Of a DNA stretch of 64,000 bases, positions 33,401 to 44,049 are shown one piece after another. The notes beneath the pieces were generated by a model. That model was given only the letters and a program-made list of their open reading frames with translations, searched no databases and was not told the DNA's origin. The first letter of the stretch is position 1. Each line of letters opens with the position of its first letter. The translations under genes and the position numbers were made by a program. This DNA is from Atkinsonella hypoxylon. Taxonomy: Eukaryota; Ascomycota; Sordariomycetes; Hypocreales; Clavicipitaceae. Where the stretch lies: NCBI GenBank assembly GCA_000729835.1, contig JFHB01000023.1, forward strand, positions 205,907-269,906, given 5' to 3'.

Positions 33401-35536
33401 GATGAAATTTGTTGCCGGATCCCTTGTCCCCATCAAAGACAGTGTCAGCCAGGAAAGGTGGCAAAGAAAGATCATCATCGCCCAGCATGCTGGTCAAGAT
33501 ATCACCGATTGTTGTCTTGTCCTTGGCAGCTTTCAGATCAGCTGTGAAACTCCACCCTTTTTCGTTGTCAAAATGAAAGACGAGATCCAGCTCAAGATCC
33601 GCGACAAGTATGGCACCAGTAAAATCGAAGACACTACCGACGGAGCGTCCTTCCTGGCCCCCCTTCTCATATTCGTACAGCAGATGCATCCGAGATATTG
33701 CCAGTGAATCTAGCAAGGGCAAAACATGATCAGCTGAAGCCTCATCAAAGAACTCGCACAGAGTCGAGGCATACAAGCCATCGAGTGAAGCCTCTAGCTG
33801 CCAGCCTTGGGACGAATCATACTTGACGTCACCGACAAGGTAGGCAGCCCCCTCGTGCTTGGAGCTCTGGCTGGGAACCAGAATTGTGGTAAAAGCAAGG
33901 GAAATGTTGAAATTTTTGCTATTTTTCCAGCTGAACGATGCGTTGAGATCGATCTGGCCCAAATCAATACTGGGCACCTTGCCAGGTATATCGCCCCCTT
34001 CGTGGTCTTTTGATTCGATAGTTGTCCGTATAGTAAAGGTATCCTGTGAAAGGAAGATACAGGCACTGGAGATTTCCGTTGGCACGGTGGTGGGTATGTC
34101 TGGAATTTTGTCAACACCAGGGATCAGGGTAACCAGATCGAGCACCGTCACAGGGTCGGTGGTGAGTGGCTGCAGATCGGAAAAGCTCTCGTACTGAGGC
34201 GTGATGAGGCGCTCAGTCGAGGTTTCGTACCCTTGGTTAGAAGAAAGTCAGAATTCCAGGTCAAACGCAACAGGCAAGGCTGGTAGTTTTGCTCACAGTT
34301 CCAAAAATCCCCCACAATGGATCCCAGCTGGCCTACATCAGCATCCCAGCTGTACGAGACTAGGAATGGGGCCCTCTGTGTCTTGTTGGAATTGCCAAAA
34401 TTGCCAGATACTTCGACGTCTACCTTGACACTCGAAAGCTTCGGGGAGCCTTGCCCCATCGAAGCCAGGATGATCCTGAGCCGACGGAGATGAATGTAAC
34501 CATTGAAAATATCGTCGTTGTTAAGCAGTGTCTGAATACCGTCCACTCCGCTGCCCTGAGGTAGTAAGTCCAGGAGCCAGGCAATAATGTCTGTGAAGAC
34601 ATTTTCGTTTGAGGGATCCTTCACGTTGATTGTGAGATCAAGTTGAGTTTCAGAGACTTCTAGCCCGAAATCTATGTCAATGCCAGTTTTATCTTTGGGT
34701 GTGATTGACCCGCTGATCTCAAAGACAATGGTACCGATTGAGACAGCCTCTTCTTCTGTATCAGCGTCGCCTAAAATCGTCTCTTTCTTGCAAATCAACT
34801 CAATGTTGGTGAAGTTGAGGCCGTGTAACTCGTCTGCCAAGATGTTTTGGAACTTTTCTGTATCTTTTATCCCAAACTGGAGCCTGATGGTTGTGCTGAG
34901 ATATTTGCCAGGAGTAAACCAGATGGCATTCCTCGTCTCATTGGTTTCTGTTGGGCTTAACGTTGCTTCTAATCCGGTTACAAGATCTGGAAATTGTTTG
35001 ATACCACCCTCAAGATTGGCGAAAGAGAAGACGTCCTTGATTGACGTGTTGATCTCTTTGGACTTGCTGGGGTCCAACCCAAAGTACAGCGTAGAACCAT
35101 CACTTTTGATTCCGGGGGAAGGGATTCCGCTCGCATTGGTGCCGAAGGAGAAAATGAGGTCATCAGGCCTGGAGCTAAACGCCAGGTCGTACGGAGCGGT
35201 CAAGTGTAATTCAAAGGACTGGATATTCATGCTGGTTCTGTCATCAACTGTGATGGACAGAGCGCAATTGGTGTCCCAGTTGGTCATCCATGTCTTCCAA
35301 GCGTCGCTGTCATCCAGCTCTGCCACCTTATCTGGCGGCTGCTGGCTGAGTGTGATGCTCTTATCGGGTAGTTGGTCGAGAAAGCTGTTCAAGTTGGCCG
35401 CATCTTTGGAAAGAACCTTGATATTTGGGTCCGACGTTCTTCCTGAATCATAGGGGTAAATGTAATACTTGCTGACATCGCTTGAGGGAATCGGGGCGCC
35501 GAGCGAGCCGCCGCCAGCTCTAGGAACGGAAACCAT
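30456..35536 (-). CDS. DUF6603-type giant protein (about 1650-1670 aa)
   Basis: Two exons are clear: 35536-34297 and 34231-30456, with intron GTGAGC..CTAACCAAG; Trp is restored at the junction. Together they encode 1671 aa. A further stretch at about 30903-30962 has intron form (GTAAGATC, TTAACTAAAC branch site, TACAG) and is exactly 60 nt, so it may be spliced to give 1651 aa or read through. The N-terminal 900 residues are beta-rich repeated units (SxELxLTAPxDL; FxDxxDF patterns). The C-terminal part resembles DUF6603: GLSLIGFSLDLDLAVL, FARLDGPLVELEFAEISGVTGG then FGYNSN, and HIHISIDIGADLTLWGPSLAG. DUF6603 is known from bacterial and fungal proteins with no assigned function. No signal peptide is visible. 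The DUF assignment is moderately confident. Confidence 0.75.
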
Positions 35537-36497
35537 TGATTGTCGTTGATGCGGAAAAAAGGCAAATGACGGTGTGTACGAAGCTGTACCCTACCCAATT
35601 TCGCGCGGTCTATGGCACCAGGAAATGGCCTCTATGCTATGAGTGAAAGCTCCAGTTCAATTTTTCATGAAAACGAGCGGGGGCTTGTCTGCCTACCTCA
35701 TTAGACGGACGAAAATGAGGCAATCCATGCCTCTCTTCGTTATTGGACGACTTCGTTGTGATAGCGGTCTGAAGTGATAGGCCTTGACAACGGCTGGGGC
35801 AATCAATAGACCAACCCGTCTCGGCCAAGATAACTCACCGACGTAGCAAGCAACCTGCAATATTGGAAGCGGGAAAGAAAATATTGAACGGCCGGGCCGG
35901 GCCGGGTTTGAGATGAGGGAGGGGGCGTGGGAGAAGAAGATGGCGACAATGGGTAGGAGTCAGGGTGTCAAGTCCAAGTAGCTGTTGTCTGTGTGCATGT
36001 ACATATGCATTTAACCCATTTATCTCATGAGAGACACCGGCTATATGTAACCCAGATATGTTATCCGTGACACCAGTCGATGTGATCATCACCCAAAAGT
36101 ATCATACAGGAGTAAGTGATACAAAAGTATGAGACCATTATTGCGGCGTGTAATCCCGTATCACTGCGTCTTGAATCTCATGCCGAGCTCCTCTGCGGCG
36201 CCGAGCAGTTTCCTTTTTCGGAATACGGCACGCCTGGTGAGCAAAAGTTCCTCGTCGAGGAGAAAACAAGACATATCATGGTTGGAAAGCTGGGGAAAGC
36301 CAACAAAGAGGAGAAACTCTGGTGAACTTTTCGGCAATTCTCTTGGCACATGTTCGTACCTGTTCTTTTGTTTTCTTCCCCTTTCAGGATCCAGGTACCC
36401 CCCATTTCTCTGTCCATTCAAGATTTGGCTGCTCGTTGACTGATTATTCTGTATTTGCCGCCAGACCCAGGAGGCATCGTACCAAAGAGTCCAAAGC
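35537..36497. promoter_or_regulatory. Divergent intergenic region between the DUF6603 and 1379-aa genes
   Basis: About 960 bases lie between two opposed start codons, so it should contain both promoters. A CCGGGCCGGGCCGGG run is present at about 35890-35906. No gene is supported. Shared regulation of the two giant proteins is a reasonable inference. Confidence 0.4.
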
Positions 36498-39400
36498 ATG
36501 GCTGAGAGTAACGTCCTTCTGGTGCCTATTCAACTTCAAGCATTCTCTCTCAATCCAGCTGTGTGTGGCACGGGAGAAGATGACGACAAGGGAGCTCGTA
36601 TTATCCCCATCACGCAGCCCAACTACACCTTCCTACGGCTGGACAACTTTGTTGTGCAGAGCGACGTTCTCAACCACGTCGATCTTCACAATGCGGCACC
36701 TGCCAGCAGTAACTCGCGTATGACGGACCTGGGGTCGAGGACATTCGCCCCTCGTCGGAATCGCCACGGCATTTATCTTCACTGGATTCTTCCTCAGCTG
36801 TATCGTTCCGGCGTGGCAGCCACAGATTCAGTCTCACCGGAGCGTCTCAGCGACGAGCGCCTCAGGCGAGGATTGCCCAATCGCGATATCAAGGTCGACC
36901 CCAAGGCCGGAGAGGCATCGACTCCCGAATTCCTCGCTCCGCCGACCCGGTGGATCGTGGTTCGAAAACTCAATATGGACAGCATCAACCCTGCAGCAAA
37001 GTCCCAATTCAAGGAGTACCAGGCCTGGGTCATCGAAAGCGACTATCGCTGGACGCTGGATGACATTCCGCTCAGCTACGACCTCGAGGTGGACGTCTCA
37101 CCGTATGTCGTGGGCGTCGCGGGCCCAGGAGACGAAAATACCATCGCTCAGCAAGCTGAGGTTTTTATCGGGAGGAAAACGCCGCTCGAGGAGTGGTCTG
37201 CGCCGACGGATGCTCAGTATGCGGATATAAACGTTCTCCGCAGCGGTAACCAGCTCTTCGCCGACTTTCAGCTGCACAATACCAACGTCTTTAGCACCCT
37301 AGACAACTTTGAGTACCAGGGTCCTAACCAAGAGACGTGCTACCTCGATGCGGCCATCGCAAGCTATTACCTCTTTGGATGGCACTCGGACAATTCTAGC
37401 GATCCGCTGTGGGATCCCGAGGAGCGTTACACTCACGAGCAACGTTTAGATGCCCTGTTTATGACTCTCGCCGACACTGGCAACCCGGATGTGACAGAGG
37501 CTTGGCTCAAGTCAAAAGATCCTGCCAGGCTCTGTTTGCACGGCGCAATGTACGACGTCAAATGGGACCACGAGAATAAGCCAGCGTCTGTCCCGGCAGA
37601 TGACTTCTCTCAGCGCGTGCTTGATCAGAAGGTTCCCGCCATCTCAGTGGGCACAACTCCCCTGGATGCGCTGATGACTTACTGCTCAGCGAGAGAAGGC
37701 CTTGAAAAGGGGGTTGTGGCGAGACTGGAGGAAGATCTCCTAGCCATAGAGTCTCTGCTGCATGCTCGTGATGACGGCGTCGAGGGCCAGCGCGAAGCCA
37801 AGGACACGGTCTACAACTGGAATTTCTCCCGCTTCAAAGGCGGAACACACTTCTTCTTTGGCGGGCAAGACAACAAAGGACAGCCAATAAAGCCGACTGA
37901 CGCGGCCATCGATGCTCTGACGGAAGTCAACCAGATACAGCACATCCTGGATGCCTGCCGCCGCCTCGCTGATCAATGGCGCTGGGATATGTTCTCAACA
38001 TGGTGGAAGTTCGTCAGCACTGTCTCCAACAAAGAGGATGGAGACGACAAGACCAAGGCTGATGCTGACGCCATCGCACAACGTCTACAAGATCTCACCA
38101 AGTGCATAGCTGACCTAGAAGCCCGGCTGGAGAAGAGACTTCATAGTGCCGACCATGTACTGGACGACGCCAAATCAGGGACTTTGCACTTCTATTATAG
38201 CGCCAAAGACCCGACGCTGCTGATTGGGGGCGTCGATTCGGGGTGGCCGACTGACTTTTCCAACAATGTCCCAGTCAGGCTTCCCGTGCAGACCGTAACA
38301 CTATCGTCACCATCAAGCGTCCCGCCTGCTCTCTCCAGTCTGATCTCGGCTGTCCGAGCCGTGCTCCCCATAACTGCGGCTAGCCAACTTCTCGCCGAAT
38401 TCTACGCATTGCAGCCTTCCCAGCAACCCCCAGACGCTCCTACACAAGGTCAAGCGTATCCTCATTTCCACGAGAAGGGCACCAAGGAGAAGCCATCGCG
38501 GGATAATTGGGGCGACCAGCAGCCCTGGTTCCCACTCTATGTGGAATGGGAGGTCGAGTACACCCACGTGCCATATGAATTCTGGGTTCTGGACGAACAA
38601 ACTGCGCGTCTTTCGGCCAACAAGATGGTGCGTTACGGTGTCGATACATCGGACAAGCCCTTGTGGCAGAAGCTCCAGGACCCCCATGACACTCGCATCC
38701 TCTCTGGGAGAGTGCTCATCCTTCCACAGCCAAGCTTCTCGCTCAAGAATAAAGTGACGCAGCTCATCTCAGATACTCCGCCGCAGATCCTGGACCAGTA
38801 CCTCCAGGCGTGTGGTCTCACCGAGTCTGACCTCCAGGAGCTGGTGGACAACATCGGCTCTCTGTCCTACCTTTCCTGTCCGCTGTCCGGGCTCACTCGA
38901 GGGCTCCTCACTCTCAGCATGGGCACGCATATCAAGCCCGAGAATAAACAGTTGACTGACCAAGGCGAGACGGTTGTCGCAGTCAAGGCGGCCGAGTTTG
39001 ACGCTGCCGGTCTGACCAAGGATCGAATCGAGCTTATCATGGGCAAGTCCAGCGTCACCCCGTTCGCAGCCATGACAAACTTTAGCAGCGCTGCATTCTG
39101 CCCTTTCAAGCCCGTCACACATGGACAGATGGCGTGAGTGACTGACCCTCCCATACACACACGATCTTTATGCCAGTTTGAGTTTTGTGTGAAGCTAAAA
39201 TGATATATGCTCCAAACCAGATTCAGAAAGCTCAATATCATAGACAAGTTCGGTCAAGCCATCGTAGCCATCGACCCGCAGCCGCAGCCGCATAATCAGC
39301 CGCCGCCTCCTCTCTTTCCTAGCATCAGCGACTTTTACGAGCCGCAGACGGTCCTCCAAGACGGTACCCTCGTGGCCAATGCTATCCAACCCCAGAACGA

Positions 39401-40724
39401 CTCGGCCTGTGAGTTTATCCAGCTGCCACCGCAGATCAACCAACCTGCACGGCTCAATGCCGACTTCATCATGCCAGTTAGGTCGATAGACGGTAGTGCC
39501 TCGAGCCAGTCAGCATACTGGCGCTCTGCCACGGAATGGGAGAACCCCATATGGGGCTGGATAGTAGTCAACTACGCCGACTACGGTATCCAGCTGTTTC
39601 TGCAGGACGGCACGTTTTACGGAGAGGTGCGGATCGGAGGGCCTGGGGACGCTCTCGAGGAGCCCAAGTGGTCGCCCTTTGAGCCAGACAAGACAGTCTC
39701 CACGGCAGATGCCCTCCGACTGGACGCCTTCATCCTGCGGCTCAAGAACAAAGACTATCTCAAGGGAGTCTGGGTCATGCTCACGACTGCTCTCGACAGC
39801 TTGCCCCCCGCGCCGGACGCCTACGCCCAGTTCCTCAGCTGCACCATCGGGAAGCCTCTTGCGCTGGTAAATATGGGCTGGTCGTTGGAGCTGGCAGGGC
39901 CACCCCTAAGTAACCAGAGCACCCGCACTGGAGAGCACTCGTCATCTCCGGAGAGAGATCTCGTGGACGATAAAGACGTAAAGGGCGAGCACTCGTACGT
40001 CTTCCACGTCAAGCTCGGCGACAAGGAGCGAGAATATGACGGACTCGTCGGCTATTTCGACGGCTACTCGGAGCCCGAGAAGAATGAAGAGCTAGACTAC
40101 GACATTATTAGCACGTATTTTACAGGAGAGAACCTCGATAAGCCGTTTGATAACCTCCGGGCCTTGACCAAAGACACATATCCCACATTTAAGCCTTACT
40201 GGCTCTCACCCATCAGTCTCAGCGATGAAAGCAAAACCATGGATGTGGATGTCTTCTCGGACCTTCACGATGCGTATCTGCATCCATTTGGTGCTATTGT
40301 CGACCCCTTTACGGCAGTGCATGGCTACTCTTCTTTCCTGCCGGCCAAGTCTCTCCAGCTACCAGCTTGGACGTGGCAGTCGGCCATGGAGAATCTCATA
40401 GCATTTTTCCACTGGGGACCCATGACGCTCACAAGCGACGTGGGCCCGTACTCTGCCGATGACAAGTTAACCATCGCAAAGGCAAAGATGCGCCCTGGGC
40501 GGAACGTGTCGATACCAGGACTGGGGGCAGGCGATGAGTGGAACTGGCTGCAGCCGTACGACAACGATGGGCAGGGCCAGCCATCATTCAACGCAATGGG
40601 TATAGAGAAGCGGGGGAATCTGGCGGCTCCGGGGTTCCAAAAGGCTCCATACACGGCGATTGAAGGCTTTTTGCAATTGAGAACTCCAGTGATGCAGGGA
40701 AAGGGGGATGACAAGGATACGTAA
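36498..40724 (+). CDS. Large uncharacterised protein (1379 aa) of the accessory locus
   Basis: Two exons, 36498-39133 and 39221-40724, with intron GTGAGT..CCAG, join in frame (GC|A, Ala) to 1379 aa. The N-terminus reads MAESNVLLVPIQLQAFSLNP, followed after about 25 residues by IPITQPNYTFLRLDNFVVQ and later RRNRHGIYLHWILPQLYRSG. This looks like a strongly conserved opening module. Trp-rich runs (WFPLYVEWEVEYTHVPYEFW) and a helical region with EDGDDKTKADADAIAQRLQD follow, then a second, beta-rich part. No signal peptide, membrane helix or catalytic motif is evident. I do not recognise a named family. Its opening resembles hypothetical bacterial proteins I have seen in large gene sets, without proof. 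It is transcribed divergently from the DUF6603 gene. Confidence 0.8.
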
Positions 40725-41178
40725 AGGGAGTGGGTGAGGGGTGGTTCATGTATGTGTTACTGTTGGTTAATACATACCTAATTCAAACTGTGATTGACTA
40801 GTCACTCTTTTCGTAAGTATTGCGTAAGTATTGGGAATCAAGACCTAAAGTTGAGAGTAAATTTTCGCCAGGGCTGTGTTATGAATAGTTAGCCAAGCGA
40901 GGTTAGGTCAGTCCTCGATTGGAGCCATTTATCGAGGGGTTTAAGACAAGGCGTGAACCGAAACAGTTTGAACTACCCTGCAGAACGAACGGGTTTCTAA
41001 GGCTTTGACCGTCGGCAAAGTGACGTTGTTATCGATAAGCGAAAGCGGATCGCCAAGTCTAGGTGCATGCCCTTTTGGGGCTAGGCGTCTTGACATGCGA
41101 CTGCTATTATCATAGGCAACGCTCAAGGACAGCTTGTTCAAAGATCAGCGCATCTTGCATCTTGTGGAAGCAAATAGA
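40725..41178. other. Spacer between the accessory locus and cwc27
   Basis: No gene is seen. It contains a short duplicated CGTAAGTATTG motif (about 40811-40833). This spacer marks the change from the accessory locus to conserved genes. Confidence 0.4.
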
Positions 41179-42852
41179 ATGTCAGCCATCTATAATCTCG
41201 AACCGCAGCCGACAGCCTCAGCGATTATACATACTACGCTCGGTGAAATACTGGTCGAGCTCTTCGCCAAGCAAACGCCCTTGACCTGCCGCAATTTCCT
41301 GCAACATAGTCTCGATGGCTACTACGATGGAACCATCTTTCACAGACTAGTGCCCAACTTCATTCTTCAAGGAGGTGATCCTACAGGCACAGGCAATGGC
41401 GGAGAGTCCATTTACGACGGAGGGGCGTTCAGCGGTGACCTCGACCCTTGGCCTATGGACGAGCGACGAGGCGCAAATGCAGGACCGACAGGCATTAATT
41501 TCAAGGATGAATTTCATTCACGTCTCAAGTTCAACCGAAGAGGTTTATTGGGCATGGCCAACGAGAGTCGAGAAAACACAAACGGGAGCCAGTTCTTTTT
41601 CACCCTAGACAAGACGGAGGAATTGAATGGAAAGAATACCTTATTCGGACGAGTAGCTGGAGACACGATATACAACTTGGCCAAAATTGGGGATTCTGAG
41701 GTGGATCCTAATACGGAGAGACCACTCTATCCCGTCAAGATCGAGAGAATCGAGATCCTAGTGAACCCGTTCGATGACATGAAGAAGCGATCCAGGGTTG
41801 CCACACAGATTGCGCAAAAGCCAGCACCTACGGACAAAAGCAAGAAGAAAAAGAGAAAAGGAGGAAAGCAGTTGCTCAGCTTCGGTGATGAAGGGGAGGA
41901 GGATTTGGAAGAAGAGCCGACTTTGAAGAGACCGAAGTTTGATACGAGACTGATTGCGCATGAGGAAGGTGTAGCAGAAGCAGCTCCATCAGAGGGGAAA
42001 CCGGCTAAGAAGAAGGTTCCGAAAGACCCCAATAAGGTAGATACTGAACCGGCATCGGCTCTACGCGAGGAGAAAGAACCAATGAAAGACAAGCCTGAGC
42101 CAACAAGTCGGTCTAAGCTACGCGAAAGACAAGAGCCACAAGGGATATCAGATGACCCCGAGCGACCCCAGAAAACTGCTCTCGAGAAAGCCAACGAAGA
42201 GATTGCGGCGTTGAAAGCTTCTATGCGCCGGACAATTCACTCAGATCAGCAGGTCAAAGAACCGAGAAAGAAATCTGCACTCGAGTCCATGATACCTGAG
42301 ACGTCGATGCGCGCACGGAAAAGGCGACCAGGTGGCAACAATGCCAGCACAGCTGACGATCAAGCATCTCTCGATTTGCTACATGCATTTCAATCTCGGC
42401 TAGAAAAGGCACCTCCCGAAAAGGAATCTGCCAAGACAAGGTCGGCAAGCGAAGCGAGAGGAGGAAGCGATGCCGGTACCGTTGCCGGTGCCGGTGCTGC
42501 GCCTGACGAAGAAGCCGGACTCTGCGACTTGCACTTTATTGCCAATTGCCAGAGCTGCACGGCATGGGACAAACAAAAAACTCAAGAGGACAGCGACGAC
42601 GAAGGCTGGATGTCACATTCATTATCTTTTGCAGCAGTCAAGCTTGGTAAGGACTTGTCCAATCGGCAGAAGGCGGAGGACGAGCTCGTGGTGATTGACC
42701 CGCGAGAGAAGGCATATCATTTGAAGGAGAACAAACGGGTTGAGCGGGGGTCCAGGATGGGCGGCTCGAAGGCGTGGGATCAGGCGAGGGACCAGGCGAG
42801 GAGTGCGAAGCTGGCGAGGGCGAGTGCATTGGCGGGGAGGGGAGCAAAGTAG
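41179..42852 (+). CDS. cwc27: Spliceosomal peptidyl-prolyl isomerase Cwc27
   Basis: A 557-aa single-exon protein. Residues 1 to about 185 form a cyclophilin domain: FHRLVPNFILQGGD, NGSQFFFT, and the LFGRV strand. The remaining 370 residues are Lys/Glu-rich and disordered. They end in the conserved tail DEGWMSHSLSF and DPREKAYHLKENKR, typical of Cwc27. In the spliceosome Cwc27 sits in activated complexes in the nucleus; its isomerase activity is weak or absent in many species. I chose the ATG at 41179 because it starts exactly with the cyclophilin strand; an in-frame extension upstream has no homologous look. It is the first of several conserved genes. Confidence 0.9.
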   Translation: MSAIYNLEPQPTASAIIHTTLGEILVELFAKQTPLTCRNFLQHSLDGYYDGTIFHRLVPNFILQGGDPTGTGNGGESIYDGGAFSGDLDPWPMDERRGANAGPTGINFKDEFHSRLKFNRRGLLGMANESRENTNGSQFFFTLDKTEELNGKNTLFGRVAGDTIYNLAKIGDSEVDPNTERPLYPVKIERIEILVNPFDDMKKRSRVATQIAQKPAPTDKSKKKKRKGGKQLLSFGDEGEEDLEEEPTLKRPKFDTRLIAHEEGVAEAAPSEGKPAKKKVPKDPNKVDTEPASALREEKEPMKDKPEPTSRSKLRERQEPQGISDDPERPQKTALEKANEEIAALKASMRRTIHSDQQVKEPRKKSALESMIPETSMRARKRRPGGNNASTADDQASLDLLHAFQSRLEKAPPEKESAKTRSASEARGGSDAGTVAGAGAAPDEEAGLCDLHFIANCQSCTAWDKQKTQEDSDDEGWMSHSLSFAAVKLGKDLSNRQKAEDELVVIDPREKAYHLKENKRVERGSRMGGSKAWDQARDQARSAKLARASALAGRGAK

Positions 42853-44049
42853 GCCTCATCATGTGCTTGAAGTTCCCAAGGCTGTGTTGCAGCCACGAGT
42901 CCTACAACTCGTTGCTCTCCTTTGGATTCGTCATCCATACTTGTGTGCGGAGGACTGAAATATACTCAAAGTATGTTGCCACACTATAAAATTAAAAAAA
43001 TCTAGTGTTGCAAGTCTCCAAAAAATTACCATCGCTATAAATATGAATCCCCACTATGATCTTAGTAAGTGTTATGTGAGTGTCTCAATCTCAGAACTCA
43101 TGACACGGTTCATAAGATACATGTAGGTGTCTTATGAGGTCATTGGCAAGTGAAGGAGAGCTGACGTGGGACCTCCGTAGACGTCGGTAGACCTCCCGTA
43201 GTTGTGATTCTATAAGAATGGCCCGGGCCCAGCTTGTGCCAGTTGATCTCTGTATGTTGCCTGTGTGATTGCCTGTGTTCTGCCTGTGTGCTTGCTGCCT
43301 GTAGGCAGTGTGCACCACCACATTGACTTTACTTGAAACCAGTGCGGGCAGGTTGGACCCACGCTTGAACGTGTTGTTGTCCATGCTATCTATAATCTAA
43401 TCGATAGCCATCCATCCATCTGTGGCCGCGTCCTTCAGCGTCCATATCGCCATTGAGCATCGCAGTGCAGTTGCCTTCACGAACTGACGCATCTTCACAG
43501 GCCCCTTCGCAGTCGCCGACCATCAAGTCACTTGAGCGAGGTTGAAGGACGAACACAGGCTAAACAAGAAACCTTGCATCAGAGCAAGCTTTCGACGCCT
43601 GTGACTCTCCATCGGTCGACCCGCTGCGAACCATAGAGCTCGATCTTGACCCAACCCAGACCGCCACGTCGACCGAACGGCATTTGACAAGGAGCAGACA
43701 TTCATTGTAGTCTTGTCCTCGCTGCCTGCTCAGATTGGATTTTCCTGCGCAACCTCAACTCTGCTGCGAGCATATCCCTTGCGTAGTGCACCACCATCCA
43801 CTACGCAATCTCGACGTCTGTCGTAGTGGAGAGCCAAGACTCTCACCAATTGTTCCGCCGCAAATTTCGAACCTCTTTCTTTGGAGACGATAGCCTCGCC
43901 AAGGAGCATTGTCCGCGAACACGCACTATTGCCTAACGCGGAGACGTACTCTGTCCCGTCCGAGCACGCATCCTTTGTTAGAAGGGCGGCTTATCGCGTG
44001 TAAGCCTCATTGCTTGCCCTGTTCTGCAGGCGCAAGATTCAAACAGACA
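42853..44049. promoter_or_regulatory. Spacer and likely leader region of the heat shock factor gene
   Basis: No gene is supported in this 1.2 kb. A run of imperfect TGCCTGTGTG repeats lies at 43258-43306. The last several hundred bases are pyrimidine-rich in part and may be a long 5' leader. An in-frame open stretch begins near 43909 but has no ATG and no conserved content before the Met at 44050. Confidence 0.4.

Noticed and set aside
34674..35453. 259-codon plus-strand frame
   Set aside because: Also antisense to the DUF6603 gene; no independent motif.
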